Shown here in pieces: positions 1-7,841 of a DNA stretch of 64,000 nucleotides; the stretch's first letter is position 1, and each line of letters starts with the position of its first letter. A model generated the notes under the pieces. That model searched no databases and had not been told where the DNA came from. It worked only from the letters and a program-made list of their open reading frames with translations. This stretch comes from JBDRLU01 sp043812795. Its GTDB lineage: Bacteria > Chloroflexota > Dehalococcoidia > Dehalococcoidales > UBA2162. The position numbers and the translations under genes were made by a program. Where the stretch lies: NCBI GenBank assembly GCA_043812795.1, contig JBDRLU010000069.1, positions 1-64,000 on the forward strand. The letters run 5' to 3'.

Positions 1-97
1 AATCCAGGATATCACACTAAAAACTCAAATCTCTGTACCGTCAGAACATCCGAAAAGAAAATCTCAAGAGTCTGAGACTGATCCTTTAGGAAAAAAA

Positions 98-274
98 CTA
101 CCATTGGAATTTCAAGGAGCAGCCGCAGAGCAGCACCAGGACGTCAGGGTTATTTCCTTCCAGGGACACCAGTCGCCACCGTTTTGCCTGTACCAGCGCC
201 GTCAGGTCGCGGCCAATTTGCGTTAAATCGACCTGCGGGTTGCAGGCGCCGCAGTATTTGACGGCAATTCTCAT
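98..274 (-). CDS. Small CGxCNP-motif protein, 58 aa
   Basis: The start ATG overlaps the stop of the preceding 4-hydroxybutyryl-CoA dehydratase homologue as ATGA, so the two are probably translated together. The protein opens MRIAVKYCGACNPQVD and ends near VLVLLCGCSLKFQW, giving paired Cys motifs (CGAC and CGC) at the two ends. From memory, longer proteins of about 100 residues with a CGxCNP start occur in anaerobes. This copy stops just after the second Cys motif and may be a shortened form. Function is unknown; the cysteines suggest metal or redox binding (inference). Positions 1-97, downstream, hold nothing I can recognise. Confidence 0.55.
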   Translation of the reverse strand: MRIAVKYCGACNPQVDLTQIGRDLTALVQAKRWRLVSLEGNNPDVLVLLCGCSLKFQW

Positions 275-1710
275 CTGGTAATACCGGCCACCTTTTCCGC
301 CAGTTTCTTCTTCTGCTCGATGTTGGCCTGGCGCTGTATCATGATGCGCATCGCCTGCGGCGAACCGGCCCCGTGCATGGACTCGACCAGGGCCGTCCCG
401 CAGGTCATGGCCTCGATGAGGCGGAGGAGGCGGATACGGGTCTCGGTGGGTACCGTCGCCACCGATTTCAGGTACTTCTCCACGTACTTACCCACCACCG
501 GGTCTTTCAGGTCGAGCTCGGAGGGCAGGGTGGCCAGCAACCCGCCGGCCAGGTCTTGGGCCAGCCGGGCAATTTCATAGATATTGCGGGTGACGTTCTG
601 CTTGGTCACGTTGGCCAGCAGCGGGTCGGGGTAATAGGCGCCGCAGGGCATCTGATAGCCCTGGCTGGAGCAGGCGATAGAGCAGCAGTAAAGGGTCTCG
701 GCCAGGTGTATCATCTCGGCGATTTTTTCTCTGACATGGGCGGCGCGGCCGGTACCCTGCGTATCGGCGACGGCCGCCGTAGCGCCGATAAGGACATCGC
801 ACAGGCCGGTTTTGCAGCCGCCGTAGTTCTGGCGGTGGAAGGTGGCAAAACGCTCGACCAGCGGGTAGGCAAACTCGACCTCGCCACAGAGGAAGACCCT
901 TTCCCAGGGGACAAAAACATCGTCGAAGACCACCAGGGCCTCGCCGCCGACGATACCGTACTCGGCATTGCCGACGTCGATGCCGCAGCCGGCACACTTG
1001 CGGTCGTCATTGGTCTGTCGCCCGAAGATATGGAGCACGCCCGGAGCATCGACGGGTACCGAGAAAGAGACGGCGTAGTCTTCCTCGCCGGGTTTCATGG
1101 CGGCGGTCGGCATTACCAGGTGTTCGTGCGAGTTGACCGAGCCGGTAATATGTGCCTTGGCCCCCCGTACCACGATGCCGTCCTTTTTTCGCTGGACGAT
1201 ATGCAGGTAAAGGTCGGGGTCGGCTTGGGCGCCGGGGTCGAGGCTGCGGTCGCCCGTGGGGTCGGTCATCGCGCCGGAAGGCATCAGGTCTTTCTCCTGC
1301 ACCATTTTCAGGTAATTCACGAAGCGCTGGTGGTAGTCGGTGCCTTTCGCCTGGTCGAGCTCGTAGGTCACCTGATAAATAGCGTTCAGGCCGTCGAAGC
1401 CGACGCAGCGCTGGAAGCAACTGGCCGTTTGCTGCCCGATGGCCCGCAGCATCTTGACCTTTTTCACCAGGTCGTCGGCACTCTGATGGATATGGGTGAA
1501 GCGGTTGATTTTCCGGCCGGTCAGGTGGGAGGTGGCCGTTAATAACTCCTCATAGACCGGGTCGCTGGCCATATCGTAAATTTTGGCGGCGGCGTTGACG
1601 TGGGGGGCGGTGGCAGGATTATCTACCACGTTCTCAATCTGCTGCCCCATATAATAGACTTTCGGCTTCAGCTTCTTCAGGCTTGCGCGGTACTCGGCAC
1701 CATTCATCAT
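271..1710 (-). CDS. abfD: 4-hydroxybutyryl-CoA dehydratase / vinylacetyl-CoA delta-isomerase family protein (AbfD-like)
   Basis: This 479-aa flavin and [4Fe-4S] enzyme belongs to the 4-hydroxyphenylacetate 3-hydroxylase superfamily. The characterised family member dehydrates 4-hydroxybutyryl-CoA to crotonyl-CoA by a ketyl-radical route. The cluster ligands known from Clostridium aminobutyricum AbfD (C99, C103, H292, C299) have matches here: CFQRC at about residues 98-102 and HRQNYGGCK near 290. The second motif also supplies the active-site Tyr and Lys at the right spacing. True monooxygenases of the superfamily lack these residues. The ATG at 1710 is preceded by GGGAGG eight bases upstream; an earlier in-frame start at 1782 has no such site. 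The exact substrate is inferred. Confidence 0.88.
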   Translation of the reverse strand: MMNGAEYRASLKKLKPKVYYMGQQIENVVDNPATAPHVNAAAKIYDMASDPVYEELLTATSHLTGRKINRFTHIHQSADDLVKKVKMLRAIGQQTASCFQRCVGFDGLNAIYQVTYELDQAKGTDYHQRFVNYLKMVQEKDLMPSGAMTDPTGDRSLDPGAQADPDLYLHIVQRKKDGIVVRGAKAHITGSVNSHEHLVMPTAAMKPGEEDYAVSFSVPVDAPGVLHIFGRQTNDDRKCAGCGIDVGNAEYGIVGGEALVVFDDVFVPWERVFLCGEVEFAYPLVERFATFHRQNYGGCKTGLCDVLIGATAAVADTQGTGRAAHVREKIAEMIHLAETLYCCSIACSSQGYQMPCGAYYPDPLLANVTKQNVTRNIYEIARLAQDLAGGLLATLPSELDLKDPVVGKYVEKYLKSVATVPTETRIRLLRLIEAMTCGTALVESMHGAGSPQAMRIMIQRQANIEQKKKLAEKVAGITR

Positions 1711-1863
1711 GTTCGATTCCCTCCCGTAAAGACAAGTATGCTTAATATTATAACTTAGCGTGGGAGGAAAACAAAACGTCATGTTTACTCGCCAGTAGTG
1801 TGAACCTATCCCCCTGCCCCCTTCCCCAGTGTCCGTCGTGGAGAGGAATGGAATTTTTTAAGC

Positions 1864-1982
1864 TGTCATTGCGAGCCTGCCTTCAGCGGGCGTGGCAATC
1901 TCATAAAATCGAAGGGGATTGCTTCGTCCTCGGACTGAACTCGGGTTCACCCTGAAGGGCTGAAGCCTTCGCCAGAATGACA
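1864..1982. repeat. Dispersed REP/MITE-like element with TGTCATT/AATGACA ends
   Basis: The element begins TGTCATTGCGAG and ends AATGACA, so its ends are inverted repeats. It contains internal GCAATCTC and GATTGCTTCG strings that also oppose each other. A shorter relative with the same TGTCATTGCGAG start lies at 23061-23104. There is no coding capacity. Repeats of this style are common between genes in many environmental bacterial genomes. It is probably a non-autonomous mobile or structural repeat (inference). Confidence 0.6.
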
Positions 1983-2038
1983 GACAATTGAGTGATTTTG
2001 GCGTTGTTAGAAGAGGGCGAAGCCCTCTTATCTTAATT

Positions 2039-2074
2039 TCCCCCTCGCCTTTTAGGAGAGGGGGCAGGGGGTGA
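2039..2074. repeat. C-rich/G-rich intergenic repeat (hairpin-forming)
   Basis: The sequence has the form CCCCCTCGCC, a short AT spacer, then GGAGAGGGGGCAGGGGG, so it can fold into an imperfect GC hairpin. A similar C-rich string occurs at about 1809-1828. It looks like a member of a dispersed family, but only this window was available to judge that. Confidence 0.45.
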
Positions 2075-2110
2075 GGTCGCACTCTAAGGAAATGCCCCCA
2101 CAGTGGGCGG

Positions 2111-3733
2111 CTACTCCACGGAGATGATATAGCTGTAATGCGGCTGGCCGCCATCGACCAGTCCGACTTCGAGGGACGGGTAGCGCTGGCGAATCCGCTC
2201 GGCGACCTGTTCCGCCTCAGCTTCGGCGGTGCCGGCACCCGGGTAGATGGTGAGCACACCGGCCCCGTCCATTTCCATCTTCGAGAGGAGGTCAAGGATA
2301 ACTTCGGCCGGTTTGTCTCCCCTGGCAAGCAAATGGCCATCGAGCAGGCCGATGGTCTGACCTGCGTTGATATCCAGGCCGTTCGATTTGGTGGCGCGGG
2401 TCGCCTGCGTGATTTCGATGGTCTTGACCGAGGTTACGGCTTCGGCCATCAGGCGGACGCTGGTAGCAAAATCGGCTTCAGGCGTAAGAGCAATCAGGGC
2501 CGAGACTCCCTGCGGCACCGTCTCGGTAGGTATCACTTCGATAGTCTTTTTGGTCAACGACTTGACCTGCCCGGCCGTGGGGATGATGTTCTTATTATTA
2601 GGTAAGATAATAATTTTATCCGAGGGCACAGCCTCGACCGCCTGATAAATATCCATGACGCTGGGATTCATTGTCTGCCCGCCGGGGACGATGGCGGCGA
2701 CACCCAGGTCGGTAAAGACGCCGGCCAGCCCATCACCATTGACGACGGCAATAACCGCTGTGCCTGCCTTCGATAGTCTAGACTTATGCATCAGGATGAA
2801 GTCTTTGTGTTGCTCATCCATGTTGCGGATGTCGATATCGTGCAAAGTCCCCAGCGAAGAAGCCATGGCCGTGACCGTATCGGGGTCAAGCGTGTGAATA
2901 TGCACCCTAATTGTTGCCGCATCCCCGACCACAATCAGCGATTTGCCTTTGTCCTGCAGGCTTTCCCTGAGCGCGGCGACATCGAGGTGGCTACCTTTGA
3001 TGAGGAACTGGGTGCAGAAGCCATAGGCCTCCTCTTCAACTAATGCCGGGCTATCCTCGGCTGCCACTGCAATATTGCTGGCTATCTGGTCCGGAGTGCG
3101 GCCATCCGTCTCGCCTTTGAGATAAAGTAAGGCTCCTTCGAGCAGGGTGTACAGACCATGGCCGCCGGCATCGACGACCCCGGCTTCTTTCAGAACGGAA
3201 AGAAGGTTAGGTGTTTCAATGACGGCTTCCCGGGCATTATTGACGGCAGCTTCCAGGACAGCTATCAGGTTGCATTCGCGGCCGTCGGCTTTATCACGGG
3301 CGGCCGTGGCGGCTGCTTTAACGACGGTTAGGATAGTGCCTTCCACCGGATGGCTCAACGCGCGATAAGCGGTCTGCGAGGCTTCGGAGAGGGCCTCGGC
3401 CAGCCCCTGGCCATCGATGACGTCTTTATTATTCAAACTCTGGGCCAGGCCGCGCCAGATTTGAGACAGGATTACCCCGCTATTACCCCGCGCCCCCATC
3501 AGCGCCCCCTTAGCCATTGCCCGGGCCACCGATGAAACGGTCGCGTTCTCAGTCTGATTAGCTTCAGCGATACTGGCCCGCATGGTGAAGAGCATGTTCG
3601 TGCCGCAGTCGCCATCCGGCACCGGATAGACGTTCAGCGCGTTAATGTAAGGGGCGATTTTCTCCAGCCACCGGGTGGCGGCGGCAAACATCTCCCTCAG
3701 GTCATTCCCGTTAGCTACGCATGAATTGTACAT
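2111..3733 (-). CDS. fakA: Fatty acid kinase catalytic protein FakA (DAK2 / YloV family)
   Basis: This 540-aa protein phosphorylates fatty acids carried by a FakB/DegV partner, giving acyl-phosphate for PlsX/PlsY lipid synthesis. The N-terminal DhaL (Dak2) domain carries NVYPVPDGDCGTNM, whose aspartates bind the Mg-ATP. A central domain and a DegV-like C-terminal half follow, and the length matches the family. The ATG at 3733 is chosen because it follows AGAGAG; a start at 3787 would precede the promoter seen at 3750-3778. A likely partner is the DegV protein at 22117-22968, 18 kb away, so the two are not co-transcribed. No DnaK-type or Asp23 neighbour is visible. Confidence 0.88.
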   Translation of the reverse strand: MYNSCVANGNDLREMFAAATRWLEKIAPYINALNVYPVPDGDCGTNMLFTMRASIAEANQTENATVSSVARAMAKGALMGARGNSGVILSQIWRGLAQSLNNKDVIDGQGLAEALSEASQTAYRALSHPVEGTILTVVKAAATAARDKADGRECNLIAVLEAAVNNAREAVIETPNLLSVLKEAGVVDAGGHGLYTLLEGALLYLKGETDGRTPDQIASNIAVAAEDSPALVEEEAYGFCTQFLIKGSHLDVAALRESLQDKGKSLIVVGDAATIRVHIHTLDPDTVTAMASSLGTLHDIDIRNMDEQHKDFILMHKSRLSKAGTAVIAVVNGDGLAGVFTDLGVAAIVPGGQTMNPSVMDIYQAVEAVPSDKIIILPNNKNIIPTAGQVKSLTKKTIEVIPTETVPQGVSALIALTPEADFATSVRLMAEAVTSVKTIEITQATRATKSNGLDINAGQTIGLLDGHLLARGDKPAEVILDLLSKMEMDGAGVLTIYPGAGTAEAEAEQVAERIRQRYPSLEVGLVDGGQPHYSYIISVE

Positions 3734-4037
3734 AGACTCTCTAGGTATGATGTTAAGGCGCTGAACGTGTCTTGTCAAGTGGGACAAGTGTCATAAAAAT
3801 TTAATATTTCCGCCGTAACATTTTATAACTTTTTAATGTTGACCACGCTAGTATTGTTTATAAGCGGCTTATACCTGGACGCACAAGGTGTTCCGTAAGC
3901 CAGCTTGTTGGTAAAGGAAGTAGAGGGCTATATGTATCAATGGAAATTTCAGACCTACTCAGTATTGCCCGTAAGAGCTTTCGTATGAAGGCTAGGCGGA
4001 TTGACGATAAGTGTTACCAAGAAGGAGGGGTTTCCCC
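3734..4037. other. Intergenic leader of the secreted protein gene, with palindrome
   Basis: The region between fakA and the secreted-protein gene includes a 7+7 palindrome, TATAAGC-G-GCTTATA, at 3859-3873. A short ctgg/ccag stem lies just after it. About 165 bases of untranslated leader then run to the ATG at 4038. TTGACC occurs at 3839-3844 but no well-spaced -10 was found. I tested it by eye against c-di-GMP-I and other common riboswitch cores and found no match. The palindrome could be an operator. Confidence 0.4.
3750..3778 (-). promoter_or_regulatory. Sigma-70 type promoter of fakA
   Basis: On the minus strand TTGACA (3773-3778) is followed by 17 bases and TAACAT (3750-3755). The predicted start of transcription falls only about ten bases before the fakA ATG at 3733, so the leader is very short. 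Confidence 0.6.
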
Positions 4038-4721
4038 ATGTATCGACGTAGATTATTGATGTTTCTGCTGACGCTGGTATTAGTTGCCGCCAATTTTGCC
4101 TGGGGCATCACTCCGGCGCAAGCGTTAGACCCGCTTAGTCCATTTACCGACGGCGCTCCCACTAGTACCGACAATGAGACCATGCCGCGGATGGGGCAGA
4201 CCACGCAGGCGGACCGCCAAGCCGCTGCTGATCGCGTTAAAGCGCTCCGTGGCCAGACGGCCAGCTTCAGCACCTCTTCACCGCAACTCATCGGCACCGG
4301 CAACGTAGCGGCGACATCGGGTGAGAGCCCCGGATATTTCCTGCTGGACAAGTACACGGCGTCTGCTACCGGAACTGTCACCAATATTGGTATCAAGGCT
4401 ATCCGTGGCGGTAATGTTAAGGTAGCCATCTACTCTGACAATGCCGGGCAGCCAGGTGACCTGTTAGCGGCCGTCAATACCGACTCGCCGGTGGTAGCGG
4501 GATGGAACAGCATTCCCATCACGGCCACGCCGGTCACCTTGGGGACGGTGTACTGGCTGGCCTATATTTCCGATACGCCCAGCATCTACTACTACATTAA
4601 CCCTGCTCCTGGGAGCGAGAGTCTGTACAAGGCGACTCCGTATGCTGGCTTTAGCTTCCCGGCCAGTGCTGGCACAGGTTTCACTTCCTGGAAGGGCTAC
4701 CATATTATCGCTGGCTGGTGA
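4038..4721 (+). CDS. Secreted protein with C-terminal beta-sandwich-like domain
   Basis: The product is 227 aa. Residues 1 to about 30 form a Sec signal peptide (MYRRRLL, a hydrophobic core, then TPAQALD). A polar linker follows. From about residue 80 comes a repetitive beta-rich domain with the pattern VKVAIYSDNAGQPGDLLA and GWNSIPI, then GTVYWLAYI. This pattern is seen in carbohydrate-binding-like or choice-of-anchor domains of extracellular proteins. GGAGG lies nine bases before the chosen ATG. There is no membrane anchor or catalytic motif. It is likely exported as a surface or matrix protein; no specific function can be assigned. Confidence 0.7.
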   Translation: MYRRRLLMFLLTLVLVAANFAWGITPAQALDPLSPFTDGAPTSTDNETMPRMGQTTQADRQAAADRVKALRGQTASFSTSSPQLIGTGNVAATSGESPGYFLLDKYTASATGTVTNIGIKAIRGGNVKVAIYSDNAGQPGDLLAAVNTDSPVVAGWNSIPITATPVTLGTVYWLAYISDTPSIYYYINPAPGSESLYKATPYAGFSFPASAGTGFTSWKGYHIIAGW

Positions 4722-4741
4722 AGTGTTGAGCCTTTAGTTAA

Positions 4742-4779
4742 TGTAAAGCCGCTGGATTAGGTAATCCAGCGGCTTTACA
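4742..4779. terminator. Bidirectional intrinsic terminator
   Basis: A perfect 18-bp stem, TGTAAAGCCGCTGGATTA at 4742-4759 and its complement at 4762-4779, closes a two-base loop. It lies between the converging secreted-protein gene and the methyltransferase gene. The outer A/T pairs supply a T-run in either direction. Confidence 0.8.
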
Positions 4780-4796
4780 ATTTCCACTCCTCTTCG

Positions 4797-5450
4797 TTAC
4801 TTCGTGGCGACAAATAGGCTTTGTTTTCCCATTACCAGCCACACCGGACGGAGGTGCAGATAAAGTCGTACGAAGAAATCGTTTTGGGGCAGCTTGCTTC
4901 TTGTGGCATAAGGTAAAAACCGTACAATCTTTCGCTGTAAGCTGAAACCGGCGATGTTGAGCGCCTCTTCTACGCTTCTGTCCGTCAAAATGGTCTTATG
5001 GTCGATAAAATCGAAGTAAGCCGGGCCCAGCAAGCGAAAGTTCGGTTGCAGAATGATAACCTTACCGCCCGGTACGAGCAGTTCCTTCACTCTCTTCAAG
5101 ATAGCAATTACGTCCTGAGAACTGTCCAGATGCTCGAGAAAGTTGCTTAGAAAAACGCAGTCAAAATGTCCGTCGGACAACATCTTTAAGCTCAGGTCAT
5201 CAATGTGGATGAAGGTTACGCCTTTGTCCGCATACTCTCCCGCTGAAGGATTTGCGTCGACACCGACTTTCTCCTTAGCCTGCAAGTGGTTGAGAAAGTG
5301 GCAAAATCCACAGCCGATGTCCAGCACTCTTGCGTCTTTGCCGACTATTTTCTGGAAGTAGGTCCGGGTAAGTACTTGCCAGACCTTGTTGACCCTTTCC
5401 AGTTCCCGGGCTGCCCACCGCCTTGAATATACTTCCTGGTAGAAATTCAT
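4797..5450 (-). CDS. Class I SAM-dependent methyltransferase
   Basis: This 217-aa cytosolic methyltransferase has motif I VLDIGCGFCHFL, an acidic motif II region (GVDANP), and a FDCVFLSNFLEHL motif typical of the Methyltransf_11/23 group. A C-terminal VPGGKVIILQP post-motif follows. The ATG overlaps the stop of the upstream epimerase gene by four bases, so it ends the glycan operon. In this context it probably methylates a sugar or a lipid-linked glycan (inference from neighbours). The terminator at 4742-4779 lies just downstream. Confidence 0.75.
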   Translation of the reverse strand: MNFYQEVYSRRWAARELERVNKVWQVLTRTYFQKIVGKDARVLDIGCGFCHFLNHLQAKEKVGVDANPSAGEYADKGVTFIHIDDLSLKMLSDGHFDCVFLSNFLEHLDSSQDVIAILKRVKELLVPGGKVIILQPNFRLLGPAYFDFIDHKTILTDRSVEEALNIAGFSLQRKIVRFLPYATRSKLPQNDFFVRLYLHLRPVWLVMGKQSLFVATK

Positions 5451-6436
5451 TTTCCCGGCCCCATTCGTTGTTTGATAAAATTCAGGGTATCGTCAACAAT
5501 GTAATCCAGGTCGTACTTTGGTTCCCAACCCAGCATCTCTTTTGCCTTCTCTGACTTGCCAATTCTGAATCTCACGTCAGCGGGTGGTACGGGTAGATGC
5601 TTGAAAGGAGGGAAATCAACCTGAGGATTGACCTTCGCCCATACCTTCTGAGCTAAATCAGCCATTTTGTAAGTATTATTACCGCAGATATTGAAGTCAT
5701 CGTCCCTGACACGTTTCTCCAGCATCATCCCTAATGCCTGGGCAACGTCTTTGGCGTGGGTGAAGGTCCGTACTTGCTCGCCGTCGCCGAGAATTTCAAA
5801 AGGAGTCTGTTTGGTCATTGCTTTATAGACAAAATCGGGAATAACGTGGGCCATGCCGAATTCAACGTGGCCTTCGCTGTTCATTTCGGGTAATTCTCCG
5901 CTGCCGGCAGCGTTGAAGGGCCGCACGATGAGATAATGCAGACCAAACTCATCATGAGCGCCCCGGACGATAAATTCGCCGAATAGTTTCTGCATACCAT
6001 AGTTGGTGATAGGTATCGGCTGGTTCAACGCATCCTGCTCTGTGACCGGCCGCTGCATTCGCTCATAAACCATCGAAGAAGAGAAATAGATAAAAGTGGC
6101 TTCAGGAGATGCCGCCAATGTACTATCGATAGCGCGGGACAGAATCTCAGTATTGTCCCTCGCAATCTGATAGGGTATTCGATGGAAGTATTTTATTCCC
6201 CCGATAAGCGCCGCCAGACAAAGGATGAAGTCATAACCTTTGAATTCAGCCGGATACATGGCTCGCAGGTCTTTGACTTTCAGCGTGAAGTTCGGATTCG
6301 CATAAAAATCATGCTGGAGAAAACCATACTTGGAGAAATTATCCACAACAGTGACCTGATGCCCCCGTTCCAATAGCTCTCTTACCACGTAAGAGCCGAT
6401 AAATCCAGCACCACCCAGAGCAAGTACTTTAGCCAT
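5447..6436 (-). CDS. NAD-dependent epimerase/dehydratase (extended SDR, nucleotide-sugar type)
   Basis: The 329-aa protein has the Rossmann motif GGAGFIGSYVV near residue 8, a catalytic YGMQK (YxxxK) at about residue 146, and a preceding SSSMVY serine stretch. These identify an extended short-chain dehydrogenase acting on nucleotide sugars. Lengths of 310-350 aa are usual for UDP-glucose epimerase, GDP-mannose dehydratase and similar enzymes. The start ATG follows an AGGAGGC-like site (complement of gcctcctt). The gene sits between a GT-C membrane protein and a methyltransferase. The exact sugar cannot be told. Confidence 0.8.
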   Translation of the reverse strand: MAKVLALGGAGFIGSYVVRELLERGHQVTVVDNFSKYGFLQHDFYANPNFTLKVKDLRAMYPAEFKGYDFILCLAALIGGIKYFHRIPYQIARDNTEILSRAIDSTLAASPEATFIYFSSSMVYERMQRPVTEQDALNQPIPITNYGMQKLFGEFIVRGAHDEFGLHYLIVRPFNAAGSGELPEMNSEGHVEFGMAHVIPDFVYKAMTKQTPFEILGDGEQVRTFTHAKDVAQALGMMLEKRVRDDDFNICGNNTYKMADLAQKVWAKVNPQVDFPPFKHLPVPPADVRFRIGKSEKAKEMLGWEPKYDLDYIVDDTLNFIKQRMGPGK

Positions 6437-6472
6437 TAAGTTATGCCTCCTTAAATTTCGCTTTCCGAGCCA

Positions 6473-7819
6473 TTATTTCTGAATCTCAATTGAGGCGGCC
6501 AGCCCTCTTTGTTGCAGGTAATAATTCGAATAGAAACCAACTGAAACGAAAATCAGAGCATGAATGACTAGGACAATTATAACAAAGTCTCTGGCGTGCC
6601 CGGAGAACACTCGTTTTGCCACGAGAGCACCGTACAGTGATAGGGGGACTAGTATCGTTAACAGATACCGGTTCGCTGCCCGGGTGAACGACATCAGCAC
6701 AATGGGAATTATAATCCAGAAAAATAGAGTGCGCGCTTTGTTGTCTGTTGTCTGCATCAAATCAAGCGTGAGATGGGCAACGAAGAATTCAGCCACCAGA
6801 AGCACTAAAAAAAGAGCTATTGACAGGTATGGGGCGGGAACAACTGACTCCAGCCAGCTGAGGTTCATTTCACCAAAATAGCCTTGCTGAACGTGTAAGG
6901 TAGATATGGGGAAGAAAAGCGAGACTATCAGCGTAAAAGCCACCAGGCCAACAATCAACGTGAGGGACTTGATTGTCCCGATTCGTTTCCACAAATCAAG
7001 AACAAAAATCAGAAAGAATGGGCCAATGAACAGTCCGAGCCACAACAAATAGGCGAAAAGGTGGGGCAGGAAACTACTTGCGTCCAGAACAATCGTTGAT
7101 TCGTACTTAGGCGAGCGGAGGCTACTTATGAAATTGAAAGCGATTACAACAACAGGTACGCTCACCAGAAGAGTTAAAGCGAAATACCAGAGGTTAAACC
7201 GGACTACTGAGAGAAGTCTCGTTTTGGTGAATTGTGTCATAACCTTGTTCTTGAGTAAGGAGTAGATGAATACCACCGGAAAAAGAATAACCGCCACGTA
7301 CTTGGTGGCCAGTGAGATACCAAGCGTGGCTGAAGATACGATTTCACTTTTGGAAGAGCTGGCATAGAGCAACAGTAGTAACGATACCGAAGAAAAAGCT
7401 AGAAAAGGAGCGTCGGACATTACGTATTGAGAGTAAACGATGAAAAAAGGGTTGACGATAACCAGTAAAGACGACACAAAAGCGATAAAAACTCCTTCTT
7501 TCTTCTTGAGGTAGAAGTACAAAAAAATTGAGAAGAGGAAAGACAGGAGAAATATGGTCATGCGGCTGATTGCCGGGCTTTCCCCGAACAGTTTATAGCT
7601 CGCCGAAAGTATTAATGATGTAAGAGCGGGATTGGCAATACGGGTGAAATATTCGGAAAGATTGGCTTGTGCACCATGCTCCGCAATATCCGAAGCTGAC
7701 TGCACATAATATGGTTCAACATCAACATAGCCGTTGTTAAAAAAGAAAAGGTGTGGTAAAAGAAGTAGCACAACCAGCACTGCTGCCAGAAGGTACGGTC
7801 TAAACGGTTTCCCTTTCAT
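6473..7819 (-). CDS. GT-C fold membrane glycosyltransferase (PMT_2 / ArnT-like)
   Basis: This 448-aa polytopic membrane protein has about ten to twelve hydrophobic segments. The first periplasmic loop carries DVE (in GYVDVEPYYV), the DxE-type acidic motif of GT-C enzymes that use polyprenyl-phosphate sugars. A later SQYVMSDAP-type loop is also typical of the PMT_2/GT39 group. It likely transfers a sugar from a lipid carrier to an acceptor on the outer face. It lies within the minus-strand glycan cluster, 36 bases upstream of the epimerase gene. Confidence 0.7.
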   Translation of the reverse strand: MKGKPFRPYLLAAVLVVLLLLPHLFFFNNGYVDVEPYYVQSASDIAEHGAQANLSEYFTRIANPALTSLILSASYKLFGESPAISRMTIFLLSFLFSIFLYFYLKKKEGVFIAFVSSLLVIVNPFFIVYSQYVMSDAPFLAFSSVSLLLLLYASSSKSEIVSSATLGISLATKYVAVILFPVVFIYSLLKNKVMTQFTKTRLLSVVRFNLWYFALTLLVSVPVVVIAFNFISSLRSPKYESTIVLDASSFLPHLFAYLLWLGLFIGPFFLIFVLDLWKRIGTIKSLTLIVGLVAFTLIVSLFFPISTLHVQQGYFGEMNLSWLESVVPAPYLSIALFLVLLVAEFFVAHLTLDLMQTTDNKARTLFFWIIIPIVLMSFTRAANRYLLTILVPLSLYGALVAKRVFSGHARDFVIIVLVIHALIFVSVGFYSNYYLQQRGLAASIEIQK

Positions 7820-7841
7820 CTTAGTGTCCAGCTCACAACTA

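Larger units (their letters stand above)
1711..2110. other. 400-base intergenic stretch with dispersed repeats
   Basis: No gene is supported here. The stretch carries the inverted-end repeat at 1864-1982 and the C-rich/G-rich repeat around 2039-2074. A related C-rich string lies near 1809-1828. The genes on either side are both on the minus strand. No clear terminator was found. Confidence 0.6.

Noticed and set aside
373..1542. 389-aa plus-strand frame opposite the dehydratase gene
   Set aside because: It is a shadow of the minus-strand gene, which has intact catalytic motifs; the opposite frame shows no protein family.
3900..4000. Possible riboswitch in the leader of the secreted-protein gene
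   Set aside because: No match by eye to c-di-GMP, cobalamin, TPP, SAM or fluoride cores; kept only as a leader worth checking.
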